Shown one piece after another: positions 41,731 to 52,028 of a stretch of 64,000 nucleotides of DNA. The DNA lies in the NCBI GenBank assembly GCA_020628855.1, contig JAHDEL010000003.1:77328-141327 (forward strand). Direction: 5' to 3'. Positions within the stretch are counted from its first letter, which is position 1. The number at the start of each line of letters is the position of its first letter. The translations under genes were made by a program, and so were the position numbers. The stretch comes from Saprospiraceae bacterium. Lineage in GTDB: Bacteria > Bacteroidota > Bacteroidia > Chitinophagales > Saprospiraceae. The notes beneath the pieces are model-generated. The model had not been told where the DNA came from. It ran no database searches and worked only from the letters and a program-made list of their open reading frames with translations.

Positions 41731-44547
41731 CTAGTGTACAAGTAATCTACTTAGAAATGCTCGGCCATGTTTATCAAACATTCTAATAAAATGCAATCCA
41801 GATGTTAAAGTAGCTGGAAGATATAAAGCACCACTGCTGTTCTCGCTTATTCGCTCATGTAAGATTAACCTACCCTCTTGATTGAGAATTTGATACTGTT
41901 CCAATGAGATATTAGTTTCGAGATGCACTTTTGTGTCCACTCCACTTTGAATAACATTTGGAAAAATTGCAATCTCCTCAATGTCAGCTAATTCCGCAGT
42001 GCTAGACACTACGCCATATTTGGGTGCAAGATATTCTGAAGTATAAATGTGATATTCTCCTGGTTCGAAAGTATAGGTTTGATTGACATCTGTGATGTTC
42101 AACTCAATCCCATTAAAGAAATCAAACCAAATCCCAGTGTATGGGAATGCTACTTGGACAGACTCAGCAGTCACATTAAAATTAGCAACTGTGACGACGT
42201 CTATTTCTGGATCATTGAGAATAACTTGCTTCACATAACTATCGTCATCCATCAGTTCATAATTATCCGTCGAAAATACTGGGTAGGTGTTCCTCAAATG
42301 AAACAACTCACTTATTCTTGTCCAGAGTACTTCTCTATTCTGATCTTCTAAATAATCCCATCTAATGGGCTTTGGTGCTAATCGACATCCTTCATCAATA
42401 CTCCCATCTGGGCAATAATTTATAGAGTAGTCATAGCCTAGCTCCTGAAATTGCCAGAGCATTTTAGGCCCTGGGACTGAGTAAAATATTGCAGCTGCAG
42501 CTGCTGCACGCTTAAAGTTTGTTGGGTAGCTTTTGGTACTATAAGGACCTTCACTATTTCCCCAAGTATTGACTTTATAAAGCATCCTTTCTTCATCATG
42601 AGATTCCATGTAAGTGATAACATGAGGATCATTCCACCCTCTCCTTTTATAATCCATCCAATCGAAACTAGACGAGTAACCCATTGCAGCTTCTGCAGAC
42701 TCATGTTGAATATTGCCCCAAAGCAGCATACCATAATCTGCAAGCTCTTTTTCTTCATTGTTGTCTGCAAAATGCTCTAGTATGACATAACTGTTTGGGT
42801 CTAAATCCCAAATATGATTTGCATACTCTTTTAATATAGCTATCCTACTACCATCATATTGTGACATCAAGGCTATATTTCCAATACTATTCTTTTGTGT
42901 GAATCCCTTCGAAAGATCAAATCTAAATCCATCAAATTTGTATTCTTCAATCATATATTCTAGTACCTGTTTCACCCACGCCTTCGTGGCAGGACTTTGA
43001 TGATTAAAGTCATAGCCTACATTAAAAGGATGAGTAGCTTCGACATTTAACCAAGGGTTATCAGGAGTTGGGCGGAATGCGGAATCATCCCAATACATCC
43101 TACAGAGGGGACTCTGGCTAAAAGCATGGTTATACACAACATCTAAGATGACAGCAATACCCAGGCTATGTGCTTTGTCTATGACATCCTTCAGTTGTGT
43201 TCTTGATCCATAATATTTGTCTATGGCCATATGGAATGAAGGGTTATACCCCCAACTATCATTATTCTCAAATTCATTAACCGGCATAAGTTCTATAGCA
43301 TTTACTCCAAGTTCTGCCAGATAATCCAGAGTGTCTAGAAATGAGGTATAGCTCTTATCTTCTAAAAAATCGCGCATCAGCAATTCATAGACTATCAATT
43401 GTTCTTTATCAGGCTTTTGGAAGTCCGTGATAGTCCAATTATATTGTTGATAATCTAAGTCAAAGGCTGTCACAATTCCATCTGCCATATCAACTGGATA
43501 TGGTGCTAGTTCAGATAATACTGCTTCATTTACTTCGTCATCGTTCCATTTATCTAACACGACGGTACTGTAAGGATCCGCAACTATGACATCGTCATTC
43601 ATGAGATATTGGTAAGAAGCCTTACCATCTTCAAATAGAGTCTTAGGGAGAATGATCCAATGAGTTGAGCCATCTAAAGTCTGAGTCATTAAATATTCAG
43701 GGTTAGGCTTAAATTCATTGACACTAGTAAGAAAAAACACATAGTCCTTTCCAGGAGCATAGAGTTGGAAACAGAGAGAATCAGCATTATAATAGTTTAA
43801 ACCATTCTTGATGCCAGCAGGTGGAGTTCCAAACTCAGGAGATTCACTGAGTACTAAAGCATCAAATTGGAGTTCTCGGACTTCTTCGCCGTTGTCTATT
43901 TGGATTCTAAATGCATGTTGCCCTACACCAACAGGTGCATACATTACATCAATATTAGAGTTTTCTTCTGCGAACACCTCAATCTCATTATCATAAATTG
44001 TTATTTGAGCTGTTTGATTTACATCCAATGCTATACGCAATTCTTCTCCTTCAAATAAGATGTTAGTTGTACTAGAAGGTGCGTTGAGTGTTACGAATAG
44101 ACCGTCCTCAGGTGGAAACACATCAGTGAATATGTCAGAACCATCTTCTTCACGACCAGAGATGCTTCCATCCCCATTTCTAAATACAAATGCCAATTGC
44201 TCTACAAGCTCTCCTTCAGGAACTCCATAAAATTCATCAATTTTATATGAAATAGAATACAAGTTCTCATCTTCTCTTGTCATCAATGTCTGTGGATCTT
44301 CGGTTCCCCAATTTCCAACTACATATTTCCAATCATTTGGAGCGTTACTCTCTGTTGTAATCACACCCGTATGGGCATAAACATTTCCTTCGAATCCTTC
44401 AAGACCTCCGTTACCTCGACTTGCATCAAAATAGACGGTAACATCATCAAATTGAGTGGGGAAAGCAGGTTCTGTCCAGACTACTTGACCAATTAATAGA
44501 TTGACTAATAGTAAGAAAGTGCTTGAAAGAAAGGCTCTATGTAACAT
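41731..44547 (-). CDS. T9SS-sorted GH13 alpha-amylase-family enzyme
   Basis: A secreted glycoside hydrolase of 938 residues (from ATG 44547, which begins a signal peptide AFLSSTFLLLVNLLIGQ; an upstream in-frame start would place 25 residues before it). Order: an N-terminal starch-binding-like domain (VTVYFDASRGNGGLEGFEG), a further beta-sandwich, the GH13 barrel and a T9SS domain at the end (IAIFPNVIQSGVDTKVHL). The active site is visible: VILDVVYNH; nucleophile GFRFDLSKG (Asp near 544); acid Glu in YVILEHFAD; and MESHDEERM. Catalytic Asp, Glu and Asp are all present. It should cleave alpha-1,4 glucans outside the cell. Last gene of the SusC/SusD operon. Confidence 0.92.
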   Translation of the reverse strand: MLHRAFLSSTFLLLVNLLIGQVVWTEPAFPTQFDDVTVYFDASRGNGGLEGFEGNVYAHTGVITTESNAPNDWKYVVGNWGTEDPQTLMTREDENLYSISYKIDEFYGVPEGELVEQLAFVFRNGDGSISGREEDGSDIFTDVFPPEDGLFVTLNAPSSTTNILFEGEELRIALDVNQTAQITIYDNEIEVFAEENSNIDVMYAPVGVGQHAFRIQIDNGEEVRELQFDALVLSESPEFGTPPAGIKNGLNYYNADSLCFQLYAPGKDYVFFLTSVNEFKPNPEYLMTQTLDGSTHWIILPKTLFEDGKASYQYLMNDDVIVADPYSTVVLDKWNDDEVNEAVLSELAPYPVDMADGIVTAFDLDYQQYNWTITDFQKPDKEQLIVYELLMRDFLEDKSYTSFLDTLDYLAELGVNAIELMPVNEFENNDSWGYNPSFHMAIDKYYGSRTQLKDVIDKAHSLGIAVILDVVYNHAFSQSPLCRMYWDDSAFRPTPDNPWLNVEATHPFNVGYDFNHQSPATKAWVKQVLEYMIEEYKFDGFRFDLSKGFTQKNSIGNIALMSQYDGSRIAILKEYANHIWDLDPNSYVILEHFADNNEEKELADYGMLLWGNIQHESAEAAMGYSSSFDWMDYKRRGWNDPHVITYMESHDEERMLYKVNTWGNSEGPYSTKSYPTNFKRAAAAAAIFYSVPGPKMLWQFQELGYDYSINYCPDGSIDEGCRLAPKPIRWDYLEDQNREVLWTRISELFHLRNTYPVFSTDNYELMDDDSYVKQVILNDPEIDVVTVANFNVTAESVQVAFPYTGIWFDFFNGIELNITDVNQTYTFEPGEYHIYTSEYLAPKYGVVSSTAELADIEEIAIFPNVIQSGVDTKVHLETNISLEQYQILNQEGRLILHERISENSSGALYLPATLTSGLHFIRMFDKHGRAFLSRLLVH

Positions 44548-44603
44548 ATTGTCATTTTGACACAAAGTAGTTAATTTAATCAACTTTACATGCCGAAAAA
44601 CTC

Positions 44604-46190
44604 TTAATCCTTCATCCACCAAAGTCTCTTATCACTCAGATCACCTCCCATCTTAGCTACTTGGTCGTCATAATTATCAGAATTATAGAGCGCCTCTGAT
44701 GGAGGATATTGGAATCTATAGAAGGTATTGGTCTCTTTTTCTCTAGGTATTCCTTGATGCATTCTAATGAGATTAAAAGCCTCCCAGGGTTGTCGGAATG
44801 CATCAATCCAACGCTGTGTGTAGATTAAACTTAAATTCTCCTCTACACTCCCATCAGGGTCGAACACATACCTCTCATGCAAAGTCAAATTAAAGATGTC
44901 AGCTGCGCTGAATATCTCTGACTTTTGCTCCCAAATTTCCGAGTTGATCATAATTTCTTGCCAAAACTGGATTGATTCTATCATCCCTTCTTGGTATCGA
45001 AAACCTGCATTAAACAAGTCTTGATTGACTCCTATTCCTCTCAGAAAAACTTCAGCCAATAAGAACTTCACTTCGGCTGCAGTCATTAGAATTTCAGGAA
45101 CATCGAGCTCGTCCCTGATTAAGTAATAGTTCACTGAGCCATAGATATTTTCTTCTCCTTTCTCATCATAGGCAACATCTCTCTGATTCGAATAAGGGTT
45201 GCCACCCGACTGCGGAGTGTTCACATCTTGCAGTTGTGGAAATGCAACCCATTCCTCGGCATTATTAGGTTCGAAAAAGATACTCAAGCGGGAGTCAAGT
45301 ATGTTGTCATCTTCAGTGAGGTAATTATAAAGATTGCTTCCTAATCGGACTTTATTGTGTTCTCTAAATGACCAATTGACTCCTAAATTATTCCACTGTT
45401 GTGCTCTAGGACTCATGACTACATCTTGACCTGGATTTATGAAGCTAGCTCCTGAAAGTATCAATTCTTCGATTATAGGAGAAACTAAGCTTGGATCCTT
45501 ATCATAAATGCGCAAACAATATTTTAATAATAAGGAATTAGCAAACTTTAGCCATCTAGAATTATCACCATTGAATAAATTATCGAAGTTACCAAAGCTG
45601 ATGTATTGGTTTCCTGCATCCGTATCACTGCCAGCAGTCTCTATGATTTCTTTGGCCCACAATAAGTCTTCAATTAGAGATCTGTAGATGGTCTCATGAT
45701 CATCATATTTTGGTCTTAATATCGCCTCAGTATCATACGCTCTTCCAGCTTCAGAATATGGTATGTCTCCAAACATGTCAGTTATCTGAAAAGTCTTATA
45801 AGCCATGATGATTTTTAGCCAAGCATAGGCTTTATCACTGGTTTGAATATCTTCTAATGCAAAAAACCTCCTTTCGAGTTCTCTTGTGAGATTGAGTGCT
45901 TCATAATAATTACTCCACACGTCATCTACACCTGCTTCTGTATTTCCAAATGTTTCTGCGGTAATTACTGCAAGTTCTGTAACATCATAAAGTACTTCAT
46001 TATGTAAAAAAAGCTGCCTTTCCCAACCTAGCCTGAGTGATTCAATAATACTATTAAACAATGCTCCATCTTGTGCTTCTGTTGGAGATAACGGATTGGT
46101 ATTTAGGTCTTCGAACCCTTGATCACATGATGACACTACAAAGAATAGAGTCAACAAGACGATGTAATATTTTGTGGTAAATGCGCTCAT
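44604..46190 (-). CDS. SusD/RagB family outer-membrane lipoprotein
   Basis: SusD-like proteins sit on the cell surface and deliver glycans to the SusC channel. The 528-residue product has a lipobox (LFFVVSSC, acylated Cys near 22) followed by DQGFEDLNTNPLSPTEA. Helical TPR-like pairs pack the fold (AYAWLKIIMAYKTFQITDMF; VKFLLAEVFLRGIGVNQDL), and DMFGDIPYSEAG matches the conserved D-x-W/F-G-D-V-P-Y. The four-base overlap of the SusC stop and SusD start (ATGA) indicates coupling. A GH13 enzyme gene follows. This SusD is of the SusD-like_2 subtype judging by length and N-terminus. Confidence 0.95.
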   Translation of the reverse strand: MSAFTTKYYIVLLTLFFVVSSCDQGFEDLNTNPLSPTEAQDGALFNSIIESLRLGWERQLFLHNEVLYDVTELAVITAETFGNTEAGVDDVWSNYYEALNLTRELERRFFALEDIQTSDKAYAWLKIIMAYKTFQITDMFGDIPYSEAGRAYDTEAILRPKYDDHETIYRSLIEDLLWAKEIIETAGSDTDAGNQYISFGNFDNLFNGDNSRWLKFANSLLLKYCLRIYDKDPSLVSPIIEELILSGASFINPGQDVVMSPRAQQWNNLGVNWSFREHNKVRLGSNLYNYLTEDDNILDSRLSIFFEPNNAEEWVAFPQLQDVNTPQSGGNPYSNQRDVAYDEKGEENIYGSVNYYLIRDELDVPEILMTAAEVKFLLAEVFLRGIGVNQDLFNAGFRYQEGMIESIQFWQEIMINSEIWEQKSEIFSAADIFNLTLHERYVFDPDGSVEENLSLIYTQRWIDAFRQPWEAFNLIRMHQGIPREKETNTFYRFQYPPSEALYNSDNYDDQVAKMGGDLSDKRLWWMKD

Positions 46191-49100
46191 AACCTACAGC
46201 TAACTCTTAGACTAATTGATCTCATACCCGGAAAAGATGCCCATTCAAGTCCTTGAGCATTTCCACTACCATTACTACCCTCTGGATTTATCCTATCAGG
46301 CAATGATGAATAAATATAGAAGAGGTCTCGTCCAACCAAACTCACTTCTAATTCCTGCAGAAATTGTTGAGACTTGAGTGGTATCGAATAATTCAAACCT
46401 AGTTCTCTCCATTTAACCCAAGTGTTATTCAGAACACCTGGAGTAGTCAATAACTTACCCCAGCCACCTGCATTAGGCAAATATTTGTAGTAGTAATGTA
46501 CCACTTGATTATTAGGGCTGCCATCTGCTTGTACCCCAGGCAGAACAACCCCAATGTTACGTATTTCTCCATTTGGGTCTTCATAAGGTAAACCATTGCC
46601 CTCTCTTTCGTAAAGTGTTTCTGGGCTTTGACCAGTTTGCAATCCAATGACATAACTTCCAGCATAGATATCTCCTCCTATCTTAGCATCAATTAGAGAG
46701 GAAAACCTGATATTCTTATACCGACCTGATACTGTCCAACCTCCTGTCACATCAGGTGCTGCATTGCCAACTGGCACAAGGTTATCTGAGATCAAGTAAT
46801 GTGTTCCTGCTTCGTTGACAATAGGTTGATTGGAGCTTTCATGATATACATAGTCATAACCGTAGATAGTACCATATTGCTCTCCTTCTCTGACCGAGAT
46901 ATTAGGTCCGAAATTACCCCAAATATTTGCCAGCTCAAGTGTTTTGGCTCCATCTCCAAGGCTAACCACTGCATTCCTATTGCGACTCAAATTCAGGCCA
47001 GTCGCTAAGTGTGATTTTGCATTTTGAAAGAGGTTTGCTGATACACTGAGCTCAATACCTTTGTTCTCCAAGACACCGCTATTAATCCTTACTTGATTTA
47101 CTCCAGAAGAAGTCGGAACTGGACTTTCTAAAATTTGATCAAAAGACTTGATATAATAATAAGTGAGATCAAGGTTTACTTTATCCTGAAACAAACCTAA
47201 TGTCGTCCCAAATTCATAAGAGTTAGCTAACTGAGGACTGAGCTCAACTGGAGGCTTAGTAGAAGGCTGTGTAGCTGTCTGTTGACCTCCAAATGTACCG
47301 GTGTCATAGACAAAGTCTAATAGAAATGGATCTGTGTCATTTGCGGTTTGAGCATATGCTGCTCTCAACTTCCAAAAAGTCAGCCACTCAAATGGTAAGG
47401 TTATCGCTTCATTCACTATAAAGCTCACAGATGCAGAAGGATAGAAGTACGAATTATTTTCGAGTGGAAGTGATGATGACCAGTCATTCCTACCACTCAA
47501 TTCTACATAGAGAGCTTTACCATAGTTCAAGTTAAGAAAGGCAAAAAGCGAGTGTATTTTCTTATCAAATCTTATTTCACTTGGCAAATTATCCTCTAAA
47601 ACAGTTTCATAATTATTGAAGGTAAACAACCATGGATTCACCCAGTTTTCTGCAGTCGCATTGATACCATACTGGCTCCTTGACCACCTGTTGCCGCCAA
47701 TACTAAGACTTGCTCCAATCCTCGAACTTCCAATATTCTCTTTTGTCGCTGTCACAAGTATTTCAGAATTATTGACTTGATCTCTTTGAAGTTCATTACT
47801 ATACTTTGCCCCATTGACACCTGAGGCATCAAATGGATTAAATCGTTCTTCAAATTCATTGAGATTAAAATCCAGACCAGTTCTTCCAGAAATAGATAAC
47901 CATGTTGTGGGTTTATATTTTAGTCCAACGCTTCCTAATAATTTATTCCTTGTGAGATAAGTATTTTGATTGTAAGTATTCCACCAAAGATGATTTGGCG
48001 TATAAGTAAATGGATACTGACCATTATATTCGAAACGACTCCCATCTGGATTACTATTCAGTGATTCTTCAAGTCCTTTATATGACCTCGGCCAACTATA
48101 TAGAATACCCTTACCAAATGAAGCATTATTGTCATCTCCAAGAGAGGGAGAATTTTTCCTATTGAAATTCATGTATGAGATAGCGACATCTCCTTCTAGC
48201 TTTTCACTTATTGCGAGATTGCTACCAAGGTTAGCGGTGTATTGCTGAAAATTAGAATTAGGTATGACTGCGTCATGATTCTGAGCAGTGAATGAAACCC
48301 TTGTTGTCGTTTTTTCATTTCCACCAGAAAAGTTAAGATTATGAGTAACAGTACTGCCAGATGAAAAAAATTGTCTCAGGTTGTCAGGTTGTGGCGTGAA
48401 CTCTCTCAATTCGCCATCCCACCATCGTACCATTTGTCCTTCCATTGGAGGTCCCCATGACATACCAGTGGAATAGAAACCAAATTGCTCAGTTGTAGGT
48501 CTGCCAAATGGACCATTATTAGTATGGACAGTATTGGGATAGACAAACTCTCCTTGTGCATTAGTATTAAAGCTCGGTTCCAAGAGAGAAGTTGGCCCAC
48601 CAGCACCGTAAGTATTCTGGACATCTCTGTATCTGTAGGGTTGTATGTGTTTGTATGTTATTGCATATTGGATACCTAGTCCATTCCGATTGCTCCCTCT
48701 TTTGGTGCGTATCAAAATGACACCGTTTGCTCCTCTTGTGCCGTATTTCGCAGCTGCAGTTGGACCTTTGAGAATATTCATTTCTTCAATATCCTCTGGG
48801 TTAATCTGATTGATTGCTGAGCCCCAATCCTTCCCTCTACCTACATCTGTTAGACCAGGTGTGTTCTCAAGGGGTACTCCATCAATAACAATTAATGGTT
48901 GGTTATTACCCTTGATATTATTGTTTCCTCGGATAATTATTCGAGTAGTTCCTCCATCGACTCCATTGGCATTTGTGATATTCACACCTGCGGATTTGCC
49001 GCTAAGTGCATTAATGACGTTAGGACCATTTGACAAGAGCAATTCTTTGCCTTCTAATTTATCAGTGGAGTAACCAAGAGCTCTCTTTTGCCGTTTTATA

Positions 49101-49426
49101 TCTAATCCGGTAACAACAACTTCGTCAAATGTTACCCCTTCTACTTCTAAGCTAATTTCACATTTACTTCTGCCTTCTATTGAAAACTGCTGTGTTTTGT
49201 AACCTATATAACTAACTTCTAATATGCCATCAAGTGCATCTAGTTCGAGATCAAATACTCCATCAAAATTGGTTGTAGTCCCTACTCCTGACTCTCTTTC
49301 AATTACAGTAACTCCAATAAGTGGCTCTCCAGAGTTGAGATCGGTCACCACTCCTGATAAAGATTGTTGTCCAATGGCATGCGCAAGGCACAAAAGAGTC
49401 AAAAGAAGTCCAATACAATACCTCAC
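46187..49426 (-). CDS. SusC/RagA TonB-dependent outer-membrane transporter
   Basis: The partner of SusD, importing oligosaccharides through the outer membrane with TonB energy. From a GTG at 49426 it has 1079 residues with signal peptide CIGLLLTLLCLAHAIGQ. The upstream in-frame start at 49516 would overlap the previous gene by 80 bp and lacks a signal. Order: carboxypeptidase-like domain (about 22-110; SGVVTDLNSGEPLIGVTV), a TonB-box-like segment (FDEVVVTG), plug (about 120-235; VINALSGKSAGVNITNANG, IIIRGNNNIKGNNQPLIVIDG), then the 22-strand barrel ending FPGMRSISLRVSCRL. It starts 10 bp after the PNGase F-like gene. Confidence 0.95.
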   Translation of the reverse strand: MRYCIGLLLTLLCLAHAIGQQSLSGVVTDLNSGEPLIGVTVIERESGVGTTTNFDGVFDLELDALDGILEVSYIGYKTQQFSIEGRSKCEISLEVEGVTFDEVVVTGLDIKRQKRALGYSTDKLEGKELLLSNGPNVINALSGKSAGVNITNANGVDGGTTRIIIRGNNNIKGNNQPLIVIDGVPLENTPGLTDVGRGKDWGSAINQINPEDIEEMNILKGPTAAAKYGTRGANGVILIRTKRGSNRNGLGIQYAITYKHIQPYRYRDVQNTYGAGGPTSLLEPSFNTNAQGEFVYPNTVHTNNGPFGRPTTEQFGFYSTGMSWGPPMEGQMVRWWDGELREFTPQPDNLRQFFSSGSTVTHNLNFSGGNEKTTTRVSFTAQNHDAVIPNSNFQQYTANLGSNLAISEKLEGDVAISYMNFNRKNSPSLGDDNNASFGKGILYSWPRSYKGLEESLNSNPDGSRFEYNGQYPFTYTPNHLWWNTYNQNTYLTRNKLLGSVGLKYKPTTWLSISGRTGLDFNLNEFEERFNPFDASGVNGAKYSNELQRDQVNNSEILVTATKENIGSSRIGASLSIGGNRWSRSQYGINATAENWVNPWLFTFNNYETVLEDNLPSEIRFDKKIHSLFAFLNLNYGKALYVELSGRNDWSSSLPLENNSYFYPSASVSFIVNEAITLPFEWLTFWKLRAAYAQTANDTDPFLLDFVYDTGTFGGQQTATQPSTKPPVELSPQLANSYEFGTTLGLFQDKVNLDLTYYYIKSFDQILESPVPTSSGVNQVRINSGVLENKGIELSVSANLFQNAKSHLATGLNLSRNRNAVVSLGDGAKTLELANIWGNFGPNISVREGEQYGTIYGYDYVYHESSNQPIVNEAGTHYLISDNLVPVGNAAPDVTGGWTVSGRYKNIRFSSLIDAKIGGDIYAGSYVIGLQTGQSPETLYEREGNGLPYEDPNGEIRNIGVVLPGVQADGSPNNQVVHYYYKYLPNAGGWGKLLTTPGVLNNTWVKWRELGLNYSIPLKSQQFLQELEVSLVGRDLFYIYSSLPDRINPEGSNGSGNAQGLEWASFPGMRSISLRVSCRL

Positions 49427-49436
49427 AGGACAATGT

Positions 49437-51944
49437 CTAATAAATAATAATCTTGGCAGTTCTTGAAGAACCTCCATCACCATAGATTTGAGCAAAATAG
49501 ACTCCAGGCTTGTCAATTGAGAAAGCTGTGATCTCTCCAGATAATTTGTCTTCCAACACTACTCTACCTTGTAAATCAGTAATCACTAGTTTGTCACTTG
49601 AAGACCACTCAGGGTGCTCAAGGTAAATTTCATTCCCATTTGAAGGGTTAGGGTATACATTCAATGTAATATTTGTAAGTTGGTCTTTTGTTGATGTTGT
49701 CCCTTCCTTGACAAATTTTGTAACATCATCTCCAATATTTTGATCATCATTAAACTCAATAATTCCATAAAAGATGTTGGTCGCACCTGGAACATATCCA
49801 TCAAGGAGAGTAAAATCTAAGGTAACTTCTTCCCCTGGTTCCAGAATTTCTGACACAGCCATGACTTGTATTCTCTCAGTATTGATTTGATACTCCAAAG
49901 AATACAAAGCTTCTTGGACAGAACCAGTATTCTTAATTGTCATTGATAAGGCTTCTAATACCTCATTCTCTCCATCTCCAGAAATGGTAGGATTGATGCT
50001 AATTGCTTCCAGATTTCTATATTCATTATAGCGAGTATTACTTTGTTCGACTAAATAGGACCAAATCCTATAATGAGGTTCGGTATGGCCTGAATCATTA
50101 TACCCTGTATTAAGCAAATTTGTATATTCTTCTAATTCATAATCTAATGAAGCAGTCATCCCTGGTGTGAGCAGATCACTAGTATTTACCCAGGCGGGTT
50201 GCACAATATCTCCTGGACACCAGCCAGCTCTGGAGAATAACCAAGTACCTGCTTGATTCTCGCAAACATTATCTGCACAATCTGCACGCCATAAATTATG
50301 GTCAAAAAATGCTTGCTCATCAAGAGTAAATACATGTGTTTTATTTGAAAATTCAGCAGCATTTTCTGTATTCCCTTGTCCGTGTCCTGTGTTTGTCATT
50401 CTAATCGTAGACACTTGGGTATTGTTGGCAATAGTTACAGATTGAGGGTTAAGGTCATCCTCAATTCCAGGATCGCCATACACATGATAATCTGTTGTCC
50501 ACAGAGGAGTCATTCTAGTGTAAGGGTTATCAGCCTGTCCTTCAATGAATTCGAGTTCTATGGTCACTAGCCAACCACTTTGACCCCAGACTTGTACATA
50601 TGAATCAAACGTTATAGCACCAGTAAGTTCGTCCTTAAAGTCAGTGATATCCATTTGCCAAGGCCCACATGCAATACCATAAGGTGTTACATATCTTACT
50701 ATTTCAAAAGTCGACTCAGCATTGGATATGCTAATTTTTGCAGGTTGATCCCAAGGGTCACATCCTGATCCTGGACAGTCTAAATCTAAATGCAAGATGA
50801 TTTGCTCATACTCACTCAGGTCTCCAGGCATAAGTACTGTTCTGAATTGGTTCTGACCAGCAGCTCCAAAATTGTGTTGTACTTGATCATAAATAGCAAT
50901 TCTACCATCTTTCATAGAAGGCATCATCAGAGTCTTACTATTATTAAAGGTATTCTGATCTTGAGATTGGGATAGCGTTACAGTAATCTCTGGGTCGACT
51001 GCTTCAGTAAGATCTATAGGTGTCCTTAAGACGTAGGATAAGACATCACCTGATTGTATGACTCCATTCACAGGTTCATTGATAACTTCATTGCCATCAA
51101 CTGTGACTATTGCTGAAATATCTCCTATTTCAAGCAAGCCATTGTTCTTGATATCTATTGAAACTTTGACCGGCCTTGCATTCATGTTAATTAAGTCAAT
51201 GCTAGCTATTGGCAATAAAGCAATATCATAATCTGGTATAGTGTAGCCATCTTTCCAATTGCTATCATCCATATTAAGCAAGGCACCATTACAGTCAGAA
51301 TCTACACTATTGATTGCGATATTTCCTGACCCTGCATCCATTGGAAAGTAGGCAACAAGTCCAGCTTCATTACCGGAAAAGGCTGTTGAAATATTATCAG
51401 CAATTTCTGCTTCAGTTCTTGCTTTATTCCAAATACGCACTTCATCAATTCGACCATTAAAATGTCTATCTCCAAAACCCGCTGAAGCACCAATAGTCAA
51501 TGGAAGCTCATTATCTGAAAAGTCACCATCATATGGTGCTGAAGACATCTTACTCCCATCAACAAAGAGACTCATTGTTCCATTTGCGACTACCACTGCA
51601 ACATGATGCCATTGCTCAGTATTCATTACAGAACTTGTTAGTACTTCATTCCATGAATTATCAACAGCAGCAACAAAGGACAGCTTTCCATTATCGCCAC
51701 ATCTGAAGGCAAATCCTCTATCAGGTCCTTGTGTATCCTTAGTTATAAGACTACCTTGCCAGCTCAAGTTTTTCCAAGAATCCGCGTAGATCCAGGCCTC
51801 CATTGTAAAGCCATCTTTCGCATTAAAATCAGCTTTATGTGGCACTTGTATTCGCTCTGTTGCCCCATCAATCTGAAGTGAGTAATTCTGCGAAAAAAGC
51901 GAAACTGATGCAAGAAAAGCAAAGAGTAAGAAAAGGATTCTCAT
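49437..51944 (-). CDS. PNGase F-related protein with LamG and T9SS domains
   Basis: PNGase F enzymes remove N-linked glycans from glycoproteins. The 835-residue product has a signal peptide (ILFLLFAFLASVSLFSQ) and a LamG/concanavalin domain (about 20-195; GFTMEAWIYADSWKNLSW, NGRIDEVRIWNKARTEAE). A CARDB-like segment precedes the two PNGase F lobes (about 345-690). The first lobe has LDCPGSGCDPWDQPAKI, corresponding to the catalytic Asp region. The second has TNTGHGQGNTENAAEF and LWRADCADNVC, then GTWLFSRAGWCPGD. A T9SS domain follows (LNVYPNPSNGNEIYLEH). It heads the operon with SusC, SusD and GH13. Activity is inferred from these motifs. Confidence 0.85.
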   Translation of the reverse strand: MRILFLLFAFLASVSLFSQNYSLQIDGATERIQVPHKADFNAKDGFTMEAWIYADSWKNLSWQGSLITKDTQGPDRGFAFRCGDNGKLSFVAAVDNSWNEVLTSSVMNTEQWHHVAVVVANGTMSLFVDGSKMSSAPYDGDFSDNELPLTIGASAGFGDRHFNGRIDEVRIWNKARTEAEIADNISTAFSGNEAGLVAYFPMDAGSGNIAINSVDSDCNGALLNMDDSNWKDGYTIPDYDIALLPIASIDLINMNARPVKVSIDIKNNGLLEIGDISAIVTVDGNEVINEPVNGVIQSGDVLSYVLRTPIDLTEAVDPEITVTLSQSQDQNTFNNSKTLMMPSMKDGRIAIYDQVQHNFGAAGQNQFRTVLMPGDLSEYEQIILHLDLDCPGSGCDPWDQPAKISISNAESTFEIVRYVTPYGIACGPWQMDITDFKDELTGAITFDSYVQVWGQSGWLVTIELEFIEGQADNPYTRMTPLWTTDYHVYGDPGIEDDLNPQSVTIANNTQVSTIRMTNTGHGQGNTENAAEFSNKTHVFTLDEQAFFDHNLWRADCADNVCENQAGTWLFSRAGWCPGDIVQPAWVNTSDLLTPGMTASLDYELEEYTNLLNTGYNDSGHTEPHYRIWSYLVEQSNTRYNEYRNLEAISINPTISGDGENEVLEALSMTIKNTGSVQEALYSLEYQINTERIQVMAVSEILEPGEEVTLDFTLLDGYVPGATNIFYGIIEFNDDQNIGDDVTKFVKEGTTSTKDQLTNITLNVYPNPSNGNEIYLEHPEWSSSDKLVITDLQGRVVLEDKLSGEITAFSIDKPGVYFAQIYGDGGSSRTAKIIIY

Positions 51945-52015
51945 GTTTTTGTTTTTAAGAATGCCTAAGCTACAAAATGACTTATGCTATTCCAAAGAAG
52001 TTGTATAGAGTTTCA

Positions 52016-52023
52016 TAGTTTTG
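52016..52023 (+). promoter_or_regulatory. Possible -7 box at the CotH gene start
   Basis: TAGTTTTG matches TAnnTTTG exactly but ends only 5 nt before the ATG at 52029. If used it would make a leaderless or nearly leaderless mRNA. A chance match is possible. Confidence 0.28.
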
Positions 52024-52028
52024 TTACT

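Noticed and set aside
44548..44622. Upstream start for the GH13 gene (44622)
   Set aside because: It places 25 non-signal residues before a clear signal peptide and runs into the end of the SusD gene.
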